Shown: positions 13,148-23,699 of the stretch, one piece after another
Position numbering within the stretch: the stretch's first letter is position 1
Layout: each line of letters opens with the position of its first letter
Source of the DNA: Polytrichum commune
Lineage: Eukaryota; Streptophyta; Polytrichopsida; Polytrichales; Polytrichaceae
Direction of reading: 5' to 3'
DNA: 64,000 nt
Assembly (NCBI GenBank): GCA_950295325.1
Contig: OX485807.1
Coordinates: 37,974,440-38,038,439 of the forward strand
Made by a program: the position numbers and the translations under genes
Notes under the pieces: model-generated
What the model saw: the letters and a program-made list of their open reading frames with translations, nothing else
Databases searched by the model: none
What the model was told of the DNA's origin: nothing

Positions 13148-13219
13148 GCGTCCGTAGTCCAACGGTTAGGATAATTGCCTTCCAAGCAATAGACCCGGGT
13201 TCGACTCCCGGCGGACGCA
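13148..13219 (+). tRNA. tRNA-Gly(UCC), unit 3
   Basis: This is the best copy: acceptor gcgtccg/cggacgc and T stem ccggg/cccgg both pair perfectly, and the A and B boxes match consensus. Anticodon is UCC. Confidence 0.95.
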
Positions 13220-13258
13220 TGCGCGCTCTTGAGAGGCATCATGAGTTGCACTAGACAT

Positions 13259-13275
13259 GCTGGAATAGCTCAGTT

Positions 13276-13308
<33 letters not shown>

Positions 13309-13332
13309 GAGGTTCGACCCCTCCTTCTAGCG
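13259..13332 (+). tRNA. tRNA-Asn(GUU), unit 3
   Basis: All stems pair and the D arm carries the usual agctcagttgg A box, whereas units 1 and 2 have agcttagttgg. A TTTT terminator follows at about 13343. Confidence 0.95.
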
Positions 13333-14315
13333 GCGTTAAAACCTTTTACAATTCTATTTACTAATTGTCATTTACTTTTGCATCAATGAATAAAGTGTGG
13401 GGGGGGAGGGGGGTAGGAGGGGACAATGCTTGGGACTGCACGAATTGCTCACAAACTTTGTCTTCATATTCTTTTCCAAATACGTCCACGAGCTTATGAA
13501 TTATATATAGTGCCCAATTGGAGTTGGCGGATGACTCACCACTCGTGTGGCTCATCACCCACTCTCCTCTTGTTGGTTATCTAGTCACCTAAATAATTTT
13601 GAAGGGGGTGCCAATTTTGTATGCATAAAGTATTGCTTGCCAGAGGGCGCCCTTGCATGGAAGTTGGCTCGAATGAATGAGAAGTTGGCTCAGCAAGCTG
13701 CCTCTACACGAGTTCCACCAAAATAGTCGAGAAATGGGGTCCACACTGCAGACTCACAATTCGAAAACATTCAATAATCTGTAAGTCGAAATCAACTACT
13801 CATTTGTATCATTTTCTGATACAACTTGTAGTGCCGTAGTTGCACACCAGTTGCACACCAGTTGCACGACGACGTAGACTTCGCAATGCATGCCAGTTCA
13901 GTTACACCTTGCTCAGTCGAACCGATGCTTTGAAAATTAGAGGCTGTAGCGATTGCGAACCCAGCGATCCACTATAACGAACTCATCGATCCCAAAACAA
14001 CTCTGGGATCGAAATTGATCGATTTTGTGTCGATGGAGTTGCAGTCTGCAAAGTCTGAGCCACTACTACCACTACTACCACTACAACTACTACTCATTTG
14101 AGCAGATTTTGAGCAACGTAATTTTGTACCTCGATGTCCATCACCTCCTGAGTTGATTTTTGAGAGGCACCCGTTCTATGTATCACCTCCGGGTTCTTCT
14201 AGAGTACCTGAGAGATTGACAGCATACTGCAGAGATCCGTGTTGCTTGAGTCAGCTTCTCAGGCTGCCAACGTATCGATTTGATGGACAGGGGGCGAAAC
14301 TTGATAATCACAACC

Positions 14316-15101
14316 ATGTTTGTGATCGTGGTGTGGCTATTGCTGATGCTCTGCGATGCCACTCGAACTGACAGGATTAACGTCCCGACGGCGAAGGGTC
14401 AAAACATGTTAGTGGATGGGCGTGTCGCGGATATTAGCCCAGGTAAGTGATTGATTGAAGCGTGTGCACTTAGTACAGGTCGTGACAAGCCGACAGGATT
14501 ATGATGATTCTAGCGCGGGGTGGCAACTTTTCCCTAGTTTGAATCGCACTTGTTCTTATACTTCTAATGTATTGTTGATAGGTTGTTTCACTAAGAGGAG
14601 GAACAGGCCTGGAAAGAGGGTGTTGACAGGAATACATTCATGCAAGTTGTGTCTAGATTTAGAAAACTTTCAAGTTTGTAAAATTTAGAACCAATTTGAG
14701 AGCAATGTTTCTAAGCCAAGCAGGGGTCACCTGCCAGATCCCCTGAGTGTTGAAGCTCACTTCTAGAAAGATTTATGAACATGTTTAGTCTTGATATTAC
14801 TTATAATGTGAAAGCAACTCCAAAAGAATGCTTATGCTTAGAAATGGTTCTAGAGGAGCTCCAAACAAAAGTTTTAAAGACGGTGACCCGTGCAAGTACT
14901 ACGTATACTTGCCACCCCAAGGATTCAAGTGGAGCAGTTTCAGGTCACACACGTATACGAATTGAAAGTTGGAGAAGAATATGAATTTTCTAAAATCTGA
15001 AACCTAGCTAGTTGTGTTGAACCTCTAGATGTGCATATATATATTAACAAATGCCTCCCCAGATTCGAATGGTGATCAACTGTGTTATTCAAGACTTGCA
15101 G
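14316..15101 (+). CDS. Possible small secreted-protein gene, copy A (exons 1-2)
   Basis: Exon 1 (14316-14442, 42 codons plus 1 nt) begins with a signal-peptide-like MFVIVVWLLLMLCDATRTD, then NVPTAKGQ...GRVADISP, and ends at a strong cag/gtaagt donor. A 39-nt exon at 15063-15101 keeps the frame (DSNGDQLCYSRLA) with AG before it and gtaaca after it. A MITE-like repeat (14508-14906) lies in the intron. Copy B at 48116-48900 preserves the same structure. A further open frame at 15720-15917, rich in Pro/Ala, could be a 3' exon, but its phase does not join simply. I do not recognise the family. Differences from copy B are largely amino-acid changing, so constraint is not shown. Confidence 0.4.
14508..14906 (+). 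repeat. MITE-like element M4
   Basis: The 5' end ggggtggcaact and the internal block ggaacaggcctggaaagag resemble elements at 48315-48690 and 60664-61015 (plus) and at 58281-58625 and 59399-59930 (minus). The 3' end (taaagacggtgaccc) is an imperfect inverted match to the 5' end, as expected for a non-autonomous DNA transposon. Confidence 0.6.
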
Positions 15102-15719
15102 GTAACATCTTCAAGTTTTTGAAAACCAACTGCAACATGGTGCGTTTATAACTCTACTGTTATTTGTAGTTTGCAATTAATGGGCGGTTGGTCTTGACGT
15201 AATGAAAATTTACAATATGGGGAGTAGGTTAAAATTGTGCTCTTAATGTGATCATTCCTTGCAAAAAGGTTTCCCTGAATAATATTGGATACAAGAATTT
15301 TGGATGCCGATAGAGCAGTTTATTCTTTTGTTTGGGATCGCTGTACTCAAATTATGGCCCAAGTTTGCAACTATTTGTTGATCTTGGTTTGGATATGCTT
15401 ACACATATTTACAGGATGAGCACACTCTAATTCTGGAACTGCTTTTGCATTACAAGTGCCACGTTAAGAATCTAATTATTCTAAGAAGTTCTTCTATACA
15501 TTCTCTCAGTACTTGTTCGTCGAAGTCTAGATTATAAACCTGGGTAAGGAAAGCTGAAAATGAAAACAGATAATTATTCAAAGGAGTGCCAAGAAGTGTG
15601 AAAAAACGTGACACATTTTTGGTACACCTCATCGTGGTTGGACCTTGTGAGATGGGTTAATTGTTTGTAAGACGTTTAGCGGCGAATCACATGCGCTTAT
15701 AATATTGTTGGATGGCTAA

Positions 15720-15917
15720 ATGTCGTTCCAGAAATTATTATGGAGCAGTGTTACGACCATGGAGCAGCGTGACGGGGTCTCCTCTTCTACTTCTCTGAAT
15801 CAAGAATTGTTGAGCCGGCGAATTTTACGCAAGTCGCCTCCCGTTTCGTACCCTCCACCAGGTCACGTTCCCAGCATAGTTCCGGCTCCGGCTCCAGGCC
15901 CAATCGCAGGTTACTAA
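15720..15917 (+). other. Pro/Ala-rich open frame, copy A
   Basis: The frame encodes SRRILRKSPPVSYPPPG then a PAPAPGPIAGY end. The copy-B equivalent ends at TAA 49555-49557 with an extra Ala-Pro repeat and an in-frame extra Arg codon. The frame survives indels in multiples of three between the copies, which weakly suggests coding. It may be the last exon of the small secreted-protein candidate upstream. Confidence 0.35.
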
Positions 15918-16619
15918 ACTGAAAATACAACAATTTTAACTCATGGAGCAGATGGCAAAATCATCATGGCGACAAAAATTATACATGACTATGCACAAAC
16001 ATCATCAATTTCAATCACCAGAGTGTGATCCGATCATCACCTTGGTGGTGACAGTAGCCATGGAATCAATGCCCAATATCGCTCCCTACAAACAATCCAA
16101 GCGTTAGACTTATGAACTTTTGAAGATTGATATCCGAGTGATAATTGTAAGATTTTCAGTGAATTGAGGGCTCAGGGGGTTTAGTGTCTTAAATAGGGCA
16201 AGTTCAGGAAACTTTCAGGTATGGGATCTCTTTTTCGTATGTACAAGACAAAAGTTTAGTCACAAAGGTGGGAAAGTGAAGTTTTCATATTATACATAGG
16301 GCTCATCGATGTTGCTGTATTGAACTCAAATAATTCATATAAGTACTTACTATATGAAAATTCGTTAGAGGAGCTGTGGAGCCCAACTAAATAATATGGA
16401 AGACTTCCATATTTGATCATTCAACTGCATGCATTACCATTCTGAATCAGTCAGATCTCCCAACAATTAATTATGTGTCTTCACACGCTTGTAGAAGTCA
16501 ACAAGTTCACTTCATTTCTGGACAACAATCCATGCAAATTGACTAGGTCATTAGGTTGTATGTATATGATCAGAATTTGGAACTTTATTTCTATGTCATT
16601 ATGAAACATAATAATATTC

Positions 16620-16916
16620 AGTCATGCGGGTCAGTTCCATGATCTTGCAATATGTCAAGTATATTCCATGGGTCCCTCGAACAAAATGGGAATATTTGTT
16701 TACTATCCATACATTCAGGTTGAACTTGAAAATTTGGGTGGAGTTATACTCTTGGTACTATGCAAATGATTTATTGTTCATCCAAGGAATATTCATAAGA
16801 AACATTGTTCATCCCAATATCATTTCTTGGAATTACTATTAATACAAGAAATATCATTGAAAATATCGACACTTTTCACAATATTTTTACTATACAAACT
16901 GGCATTAATTTCTTCC
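16620..16916 (+). repeat. Interspersed repeat R, copy 2
   Basis: This is the inverted counterpart of 10080-10500. It closes duplication block A3; the matching copy at 50600-50990 extends further. Confidence 0.6.
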
Positions 16917-18084
16917 TATTTGAAGAGGAGGCTTGAAGTGCCTCCCTATGAGACGGCCACATCGTCCTACGGTCCCCATGTTCCCCGATAGCTTGACCCA
17001 CAGACCCTATGCCTTTGTCGACATTGCAAAACCATAATTCTGGCCTCGGTGAGCAACAGTGGAGGACGCAAGAAGCTTGCAATCCAGCGATTCGATGTTT
17101 TGGATCACATCATGTTCTCCTCGAGGGGGTCACCGTCTAGCTTGGTCGCTCATTTGGCCTTGGGACTCCAAATTCCTCTGAACTCCTAACTCACAAGTCT
17201 TATCTACACAAGGGTTACAATCGATGTTGGTGTTGCTGCAATGAAACATTCATGAAAGTGGATCCACGAGATGATAGACGCGCAACAGGAAAGTGAACAT
17301 ATGATTGACCCATAATTACTGAAAGTCGCAACAGGTGAAAGTGGGGAGGGGCAATTTGTGTAGTCGGATGGAGGATTGAATTAAATTACAACGTTTTTGG
17401 TGTGGATTTGTCATAGATTTCAACATGGAGAGTTGTTTTGTTGGGAAGCTTGCAAGTTGTGACGGTAGTGGGCATGGGATTCTGGCTTGGGTTGTTTGAG
17501 ATGGGTGGAGATGGTTTTGAATTTGGGAATGCATGGGGGAGTAAAATAGTAATCATCATAACATTCTTAAGCCACATGAGATTGCCAATTGTTGATGCGC
17601 TAGACATTCACAACCTTTCAAATTACTAAGCAGGTTGTAAAACTTTTGTTCTAATTGCATTTTTAGAAGGATCTGGAAGTTTGGGCACAAGCAGAAAACC
17701 CTCATATGGGGGCAGATTCTTTTGATAAGGCATGTGAGTAACTTTGGGCAACGCAACATGGTAGATCCTCCAAATATAAGAATACAAAAGATGTGGTGAG
17801 AGTTCTATGGACAAAGGATGAAGGACTTTTGAACCTTCCTACTATCTTCTCTCCTATGGTAGTATGACGAGAAACAAAGACGTGCACGCAAATGAATTAT
17901 GGTTGAAATGAGAAGTATTGACGCTTGTGGAATAATAATGTTGCCGAACAAGTTGCTTACTTGTTCTTCATAGTGGGGAGGAAAGTATTTTCAGCAAGAA
18001 TTGTGAGAATGTTTATTGGATGTGTTCATACTGAGTGTTCATACTTGTGATTGTTGTGATGTAATGGGTGTATGTGATGGAAGG
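16917..18084. other. Intergenic, nothing recognised
   Basis: Several overlapping short frames on both strands (17.3-17.9 kb) have no known domain. No RNA gene or repeat boundary was found. Confidence 0.5.
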
Positions 18085-18263
18085 ATATTGTCATCCTCAC
18101 CCTTTGCCTTGCCATTTATTGCTCATTTTCACTTTGATTTTAACAAACAATATGGGAAAACTCTCTTTCCACTATGGACAAGTCTTGTAGGCTTATTACA
18201 ACCTAAATCTTTCTAGTATTACATTTCTATGACTACGAGCAATCTAATGCTCCATTTTCAACA
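18085..18263 (-). repeat. Copia 3' LTR fragment (relic 1)
   Basis: It matches 21213-21389 and 23170-23358 through the blocks acaatatgg, cttattacaacct and aatctaatgctcca. On the minus strand it starts TGTTGAAAATGG, immediately after a purine tract. Confidence 0.75.
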
Positions 18264-19171
18264 CTCCCACTTTGCAAGTAGTCAAAGACTTGTAATATTA
18301 TTGAGTTTCTTAGTTTTCAACCCTATATAGTGAGTTTCTAACATTGCCCATAAGTTTTTTTTATATTAGACCTAATTTCTTCACTCCAACTCAAAGGACC
18401 TTCAATTATCACCACATTGGCGCATTCCTCATCGTATTGAAGCAAAATGTGATTCTTCCACCATTCTCCAAGTGGTTGCTGCTCCCTCGTGGAATATTGC
18501 CGCTACTTGCCAAATCCTTCAACAATAACGTTGTTATTTGTTGGTTCTTCATGTGCCTCTTCTATTGCAAGCTCATTACCTCTCACTTGCTCATTGCCAT
18601 CCACGGATTGTCCACTGCCATCAAACAAAGGCAATTTCAGAAGATTCATTCACCACCGCCACCGTAGGCCCTACCGGACCACCTCCTGTATGAGAACGCA
18701 CGAAGTTGGCTGCGTCCACTCTGCATACCTTCATGGAGATCATGTGGGTTTAAATTCCCTTCTTATCAAGCTATTGCAATCAAGTCAATGTTTGCACCTC
18801 CCACAATGCATTTATTTACGTGAAATCGCACATTCAACTTGTACAACAAAAATTTGCTCACCGAGAGCAAATTGGCTTGCAAGTTTGGCACGTGAAGCAC
18901 ATTTGTGATGCGAATTTTAGTTGTTTTTGTCCCTCATTTCAACTCCAATGATAATAAACCTCATTCCAATAGCTTCGGCCACGCTATCGTCAACCAAACG
19001 TATGTAGCGTGGAGAAATTACCTCGTGCATGCCAAATGTTGTCCTATGTGAAGTCATTTATTTTGTAGCTTCCGAATCTATGATCCTTGTGCAAATGCTC
19101 ATCGAATGCGCTCCATATTGTGTTGCAAATGTAAATTTGTCTTTGTCTTTTTCATTTTTGGCATTTTTCCT

Positions 19172-20460
19172 CTATTTTATTTTCATTTTATAGCAAAACT
19201 TTGCAATGTGGCCCGGTTTGCCGCAATAGAAGCACACCCTTACACCTTGTTGCAAAGGTGGATCGTCCTCTTTGCTTTGGTGCAACATTATGGTCGGGTG
19301 CAAGCACGGTAAAGTGGACAACTCCTGATCCCTACCTAGTGTTAAGTGAAAGTGATTCAATTTTATGTACTAACTTTGAATTTTGTGAAGAAATAAACCA
19401 TAGACATTTTAAAAACATCTTGATCTACAAAGCCAAGCAATTTATGATGACAAAAAGAATTCCAAGAAAAGTCTACCTATTTTAAAAGACGGTGCAAGTG
19501 GCGTGCAAGTAGGTGATATTGAATAAGTGACTGTCTAAAATTTGTTTAAAATATGATAAAATTACATTAAATTGATGGTTTTTTACAAAGTTTTGTGGTG
19601 ATGCCCTCAAGTAGATAATGAATTCAAGGAATATAAAAAAAATTCTAACTTCAAAATAGTTAAGGTCATGAAATCTACATCCAACACCAGACTCAACCAT
19701 TTGTTTTTGAGCATCACTTTTGATGCTAAGTATTGAAGATCTCAACTTGATATTCTACATTTGAGTATTTAACACAACAATAGAGGTCATCATAAAAAAA
19801 ATTCCAATTTAAATAACTCTTTGCTACTACTTTTAGGCCTTTGACCAAAAAAATTATGGTTTTAGTATACCAGAGCACTTTCTTGGTCCACTTTACCATG
19901 CTTGCACTTGGTCGTGTCTTTACCTTGGGGCTCCTTCTCCTCGCGCTTCGACATCTCGTGCATCAAACCTGCCGTCGCGTACTCCACCGTCAAATCCTTC
20001 ATTAGTATCCTCTCCAAGGTGGTGATAAAGTACTCATACGACGTTGGCAAACTTTTGAGCAAAGTCATGATGATACCTTCTTCCCACATATGTATCTTCA
20101 AACACACGAGTTGATCCACAAACACTTTGAGCTTGTTGATGTGGTTGAATAAGTTGTCATCTTTTTCCATATTGCACGTGAAGAACTTGCAGCAAATGAA
20201 AAGGATGTTGGACACACTCTTTGTCTCGTGAATGTTACAAAGGGTCTTCTACACCTCCATTAGTCCTTTGTGCCTCTTAATGTGTGCAAGTTGGTTGCCC
20301 ACCAAATTGAGGTTGATAATAGACATGGCCTTCTTGACGAGCCTTTGGTAGTCCTTCAATATTTTGTGATCCATGTTAGAAGGTGGAGCCTTCTCGGATC
20401 CGTTTATAATGTCCTAAAGGTCCATGGGAGCCAAAAACATTTCATTTTGAACTTTCTAAG
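19172..20460 (-). pseudogene. Copia gag remnant (relic 1)
   Basis: A 117-codon frame (20215-19862) carries the gag-polypeptide pattern of plant copia elements (MTLLKSLPTSYEYFITTLE, LMHEMSKRE). Further along, 19360-19172 contains the zinc knuckle CFYCGKPGHIAKFC with all four ligands. Frameshifts and stops separate the parts. In an intact element this would package RNA into virus-like particles. Confidence 0.75.
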
Positions 20461-20579
20461 GTTAAATCTCTCTCCATGAAACTTGTTCATGATTCTAGCT
20501 TCTTTGCTCTCAAGATATGCCATCTTCTGCTCGAATAATGAGTTTATGTGCTCAAAACTTTCAAATCATATTTTCTTCA

Positions 20580-20900
20580 CCTCAAGGAAAACTTAGGACA
20601 CTGAAATCACTCATACCGGATATCCTTCACCTCAAATGTGCCTTACAATTTCAAATACATCAAGTAATATACTCTACACTTCAAAAGAAGTCTTAAGACA
20701 CTCAAATCATTCCAACAAGATTTTTTCATCTCAAAGATGCTATACACTCTCAAATACCTAAAATCAGATCCTTTACACCTCAAGAGAAGTCTTCAGACAC
20801 TCAAATCAATCAAACAAGAACTTCTTCATCGCAATTGATTAGCCTTATCTTTCAAATATATTTTTTGCACTAAAATCACTCAAAACACGCAAGTATGCTC
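20580..20900 (-). repeat. Diffuse about 120-bp repeats in copia leader
   Basis: Blocks such as acacctcaagagaagtctt...agacactcaaatca recur about three times with roughly 100-120 bp spacing (20582, 20680, 20785). They lie between the 5' LTR and gag. Confidence 0.5.
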
Positions 20901-21129
20901 CTCTTGAACTCAAATCACTAGCCTATTTCTCAAATCAGAGTTTCACAACATCAAACAAATATTCAAGTAAAAGAATAACACAAAGAAACACTTACAACAA
21001 CTAAATGCGCCCTCGAACACCTCCAAAGCTCCGATGCTCCAAAGCGCCAATTCCCCAAGATCCACTGTGTAGCCTCAAATCAATCAAATTTTTAGGCACT
21101 TCAAATGCATACGTGGACCGTCGATAACC

Positions 21130-21389
21130 TATTCAAACTCAATAAGACTAGAGAAGAGCTTGCACAAACGAGAACACCTATACAAAGGCATATGAAGAAT
21201 GCTTGAAGTGAGATTGTCATTCTCACCCCTTGCCCTCTTTTTTATTGTTCATTTTCAACTTGATTCTTTCAAACAATATGGAGAAACTCCTCTCCCACTA
21301 TGGACCACCCTTGTAAGCTTATTACAACCTCGCTCTTTCTAGTATTATATTTCTATGATTACAAACAATCTAATGCTCCACCTTCAACA
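21130..21389 (-). repeat. Copia 5' LTR (relic 1)
   Basis: It ends at 21389 with tgctccaccttcaaca on the plus strand, giving the TG start on the minus strand. The sequence above 21389 is PIF1-like helicase relic, not copia, so this is the outer end of the element. Confidence 0.7.
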
Positions 21390-21399
21390 ATATTGATAT

Positions 21400-22690
21400 T
21401 AGATATATGGTGCTCACCGAGGTTCAACAACATATCATGGACAACATTATTCAAAATTCACAAAGACTACATATCTTCACAGGTACTCTGGGAAGTGAAA
21501 AAACATTCTTTGTGAAATCCATTGCCCAATATTTTCAAATTCATAATAAAATAGTCATTTTTTAGGAACCACAAGAGTAATTGCACTTAGACTTTCCAAG
21601 TTGGCATCTACAGTTCACACCGTGTTTTGTATACCTACACATGGCTATTTCTCTACACTGCCTTGTCCAAGCCCCATTTTGGCTAGATTAAAGAACGTAG
21701 TTGTCATAATTATTGACAAAATGTTGATGATGACTAGCAGTATGTTGTATGTAGTGGAATGATGCCTCAAACAAAACACCCACAACACGGACACATCTTT
21801 ATTCCAAAACATGTTCTTGCTATTAGTTTGGGACCTTTTTCAACTACCCCACGATATGTATACATACACCTAAAGTTCCATATGTCATTTGTAGAATATG
21901 CCATATCACTTCCGCTTCATATTTGGGTAACTGCCAAAGACCGCACAATTCGGATATCTGTCAGGCATGCATCTGACCTAATATACCTCAAATTTTTCAA
22001 CATAATATGATATCGACCACCTACATAATCATAGATTAAAGACACACTCAATGTCTGCTTCATAGATAAGGGTGAGCTTTCAGACCATATAGATGGAACC
22101 ACGACGATCTTATGTTCGCACTGGAAAGATGTCACATGTACAATGACATCATATTCAAAGCAAATTTGCCCCAGCAGAGAGAAATCCTGTGACACTTGAT
22201 AAAAATGCAACCGAAGCTAACAATGTATCAACATTGTTGAATGACACAAAATTCGATCAAATTGGCAATGTGGCGTTAGTTGCACTTGTTATGTTCACAT
22301 CAAATGTCAGTATTGCAAAAGGTGTTGTCAATGGTGCAACTGCAACGGTAACATCGGTCCATATAGACAACCACGGTTTGGTTACAACCATAGGTGTTCA
22401 ACCCATAGGGACATCAACACGGATTTTTTTAAAGCGTCACAATTTCCAATACAAGTATACATATGAACTAACTATTACAAAGCATCGTTCCCAATAGTTC
22501 GAGCATATACAATGACCGGCCACACATCACAAAGTGCTACAATATCAACCAAGGTTATTGTTGATATTTAGATTGCATTTGCACTTGGATTAACTTATGT
22601 CATGCTATCTAGAATCACAAATACACAAAATGTAAAGATTATAAGAAAATTGGTTTTGTCAAACTTCATTCCATTCCCACCTCTTGGCAC
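21400..22690 (+). pseudogene. PIF1-like DNA helicase relic (possibly Helitron)
   Basis: Pieces of a PIF1 helicase occur in order. First comes a Walker-A region (LHIFTGTLGSEKTFFVKS, with the usual GxxGxGKT damaged). Next is a YFSTLP-like stretch and a Walker-B block reading IIDKMLMMTS for the expected IIDEMSMMTS. The C-terminal ALVMFTSNVSIAKGVVNGA block is open at 22189-22497. After a frameshift come TMTGHTSQSAT and ALGLTYVMLSRIT, the last helicase motifs. Frameshifts and stops make it non-functional. In plants such sequences are commonly the helicase end of Helitrons, but no Rep motif or CTAG-type Helitron end was seen here. Confidence 0.75.
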
Positions 22691-23089
22691 AACATGAATC
22701 CTTTCATTATGACAAACATATCATGGGTGCACCCGTGGACATGTTGAAATAAAATATGCTTGAAGAAATGTCCACGTCGCTCCATTATCCCACAGAGCAT
22801 CTAGGGTTCAAGTGGAGTTGCCCACGTTCTTTCCATGAAAACTAGAAGAGAAGCAAGGGGTTACAATTAGGATTTAAAACAAGGGACTTTTAGAAGAAAA
22901 AAAATAGGGAGTATGAGAATCATCTTGCTTGCATTTGAAGTACATCTTACTACTAGTGTAACTAAATCTATCAAAAGCACCTCAATTATCACAAGATCTT
23001 AGATGTATTTTCTTTTGTGATTGTTGATAATATGCCATGCAAAGATTCCTACAGACTTTAAAGAAGCGGATTGTGAAAAGGGAATTATT

Positions 23090-23358
23090 GGAAGTCAATA
23101 GGACTAGAGATGAGATTGCACAAGCATATACACATATACAAAGGTATATGAACAATGCTAGGAGTGAGATGATCCCATGCTATCCTTGCTTTGCCTTTTA
23201 TTATTTTTATTCTTTTCTTTGGTTCATACAAACAATATGGGATAACTCTTATCCCTCTTTGGACTAGCATTGTGGACTTATTCTAACCTTATTGTTTCTT
23301 AAGCCTTTTCCAGTACATTTTTATTGACTATCAGCAATTTAATGCTCTACCTTCTACA
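23090..23358 (-). repeat. Copia 3' LTR (relic 2)
   Basis: It is preceded on the minus strand by the purine tract aaagtgggag and starts TGTAGAAGG. It is homologous to the LTRs at 18.1-18.3 and 21.1-21.4 kb, so both relics belong to one family. Confidence 0.75.
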
Positions 23359-23699
23359 CTCCCACTTTGTGAGTAATCAAAGGTTTCTAAATCCATTGCC
23401 TTTATTAATGCTTGATGCCTATCCTTTGCAAGTGGTTTGGTTAGCACATCCGTTATCATATCCTCCGTTGGACAATATTTCAAATATTTCTTTTGATTTT
23501 CTAGTTTCTCTCTAATGAAGTGATATTGTATATCAAAATATTTGGTGCAAGAATGATGTGTGGGATTCTTTGCAAATGTTATGCATTCTTAATTGTTACA
23601 CATGCTGGATGTTGGTCTTTCTTGAACGTATCCCACATCCGCCAAAAGTTGCTTGAGCCAAATCGGTTCCTTTGTGCAATTGGTAGTGGCCATGTACTC

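Larger units (their letters stand above)
11800..13590 (+). repeat. Tandem tRNA-Gly/tRNA-Asn array, about 492-bp units
   Basis: Three full units carry tRNA-Gly(UCC) followed 39-40 nt later by tRNA-Asn(GUU). tRNA-Gly starts are 492 and 493 bp apart; tRNA-Asn starts are 491 and 494 bp apart. A fourth, truncated unit precedes them, keeping only the 3' half of tRNA-Asn at 11824-11857. Spacers contain G runs (11923-11937, 12903-12916) and a conserved block ending before each tRNA-Gly in cttgagcgtccg. The array is absent from duplication copy B. Confidence 0.92.
7476..16916. repeat. Segmental duplication, copy A (three blocks)
   Basis: Three collinear blocks match copy B at 39.4-50.9 kb in the same orientation. 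A1 7476-8563 matches 39440-40474. A2 8564-11480 matches 43333-46494. A3 13598-16916 matches 47355-50895. Matching is visible line by line (for example the shared tgttttccccaagg-like junctions and the cacttgcaaat end of A2) with many substitutions and indels. Between A2 and A3 copy A carries the tRNA array; copy B has unrelated sequence of about 860 bp there. Between A1 and A2 copy A is contiguous, while B has 2.86 kb extra. Confidence 0.85.
18085..21389 (-). mobile_element. Ty1/copia LTR retrotransposon relic 1
   Basis: On the minus strand the order is LTR (about 21130-21389), leader with diffuse repeats (about 20580-21000), gag (about 20460-19172), pre-integrase remnants (about 18900-18400) and LTR (18085-18263). 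Both LTRs start TGTTGAA on the minus strand. A polypurine tract, aaagtgggag, sits directly before the 3' LTR. Most of pol (integrase, reverse transcriptase, RNase H) is missing, so it is an internally deleted, non-autonomous copy. A PBS was not confidently identified, although aagctccgatgctcc near 21026 is a weak candidate. Confidence 0.75.

Noticed and set aside
12241-13590. CRISPR-like array suggested by the regular repeats
   Set aside because: The units are about 492 bp with tRNA genes and diverged spacers in a plant genome; no short direct repeats with unique spacers.
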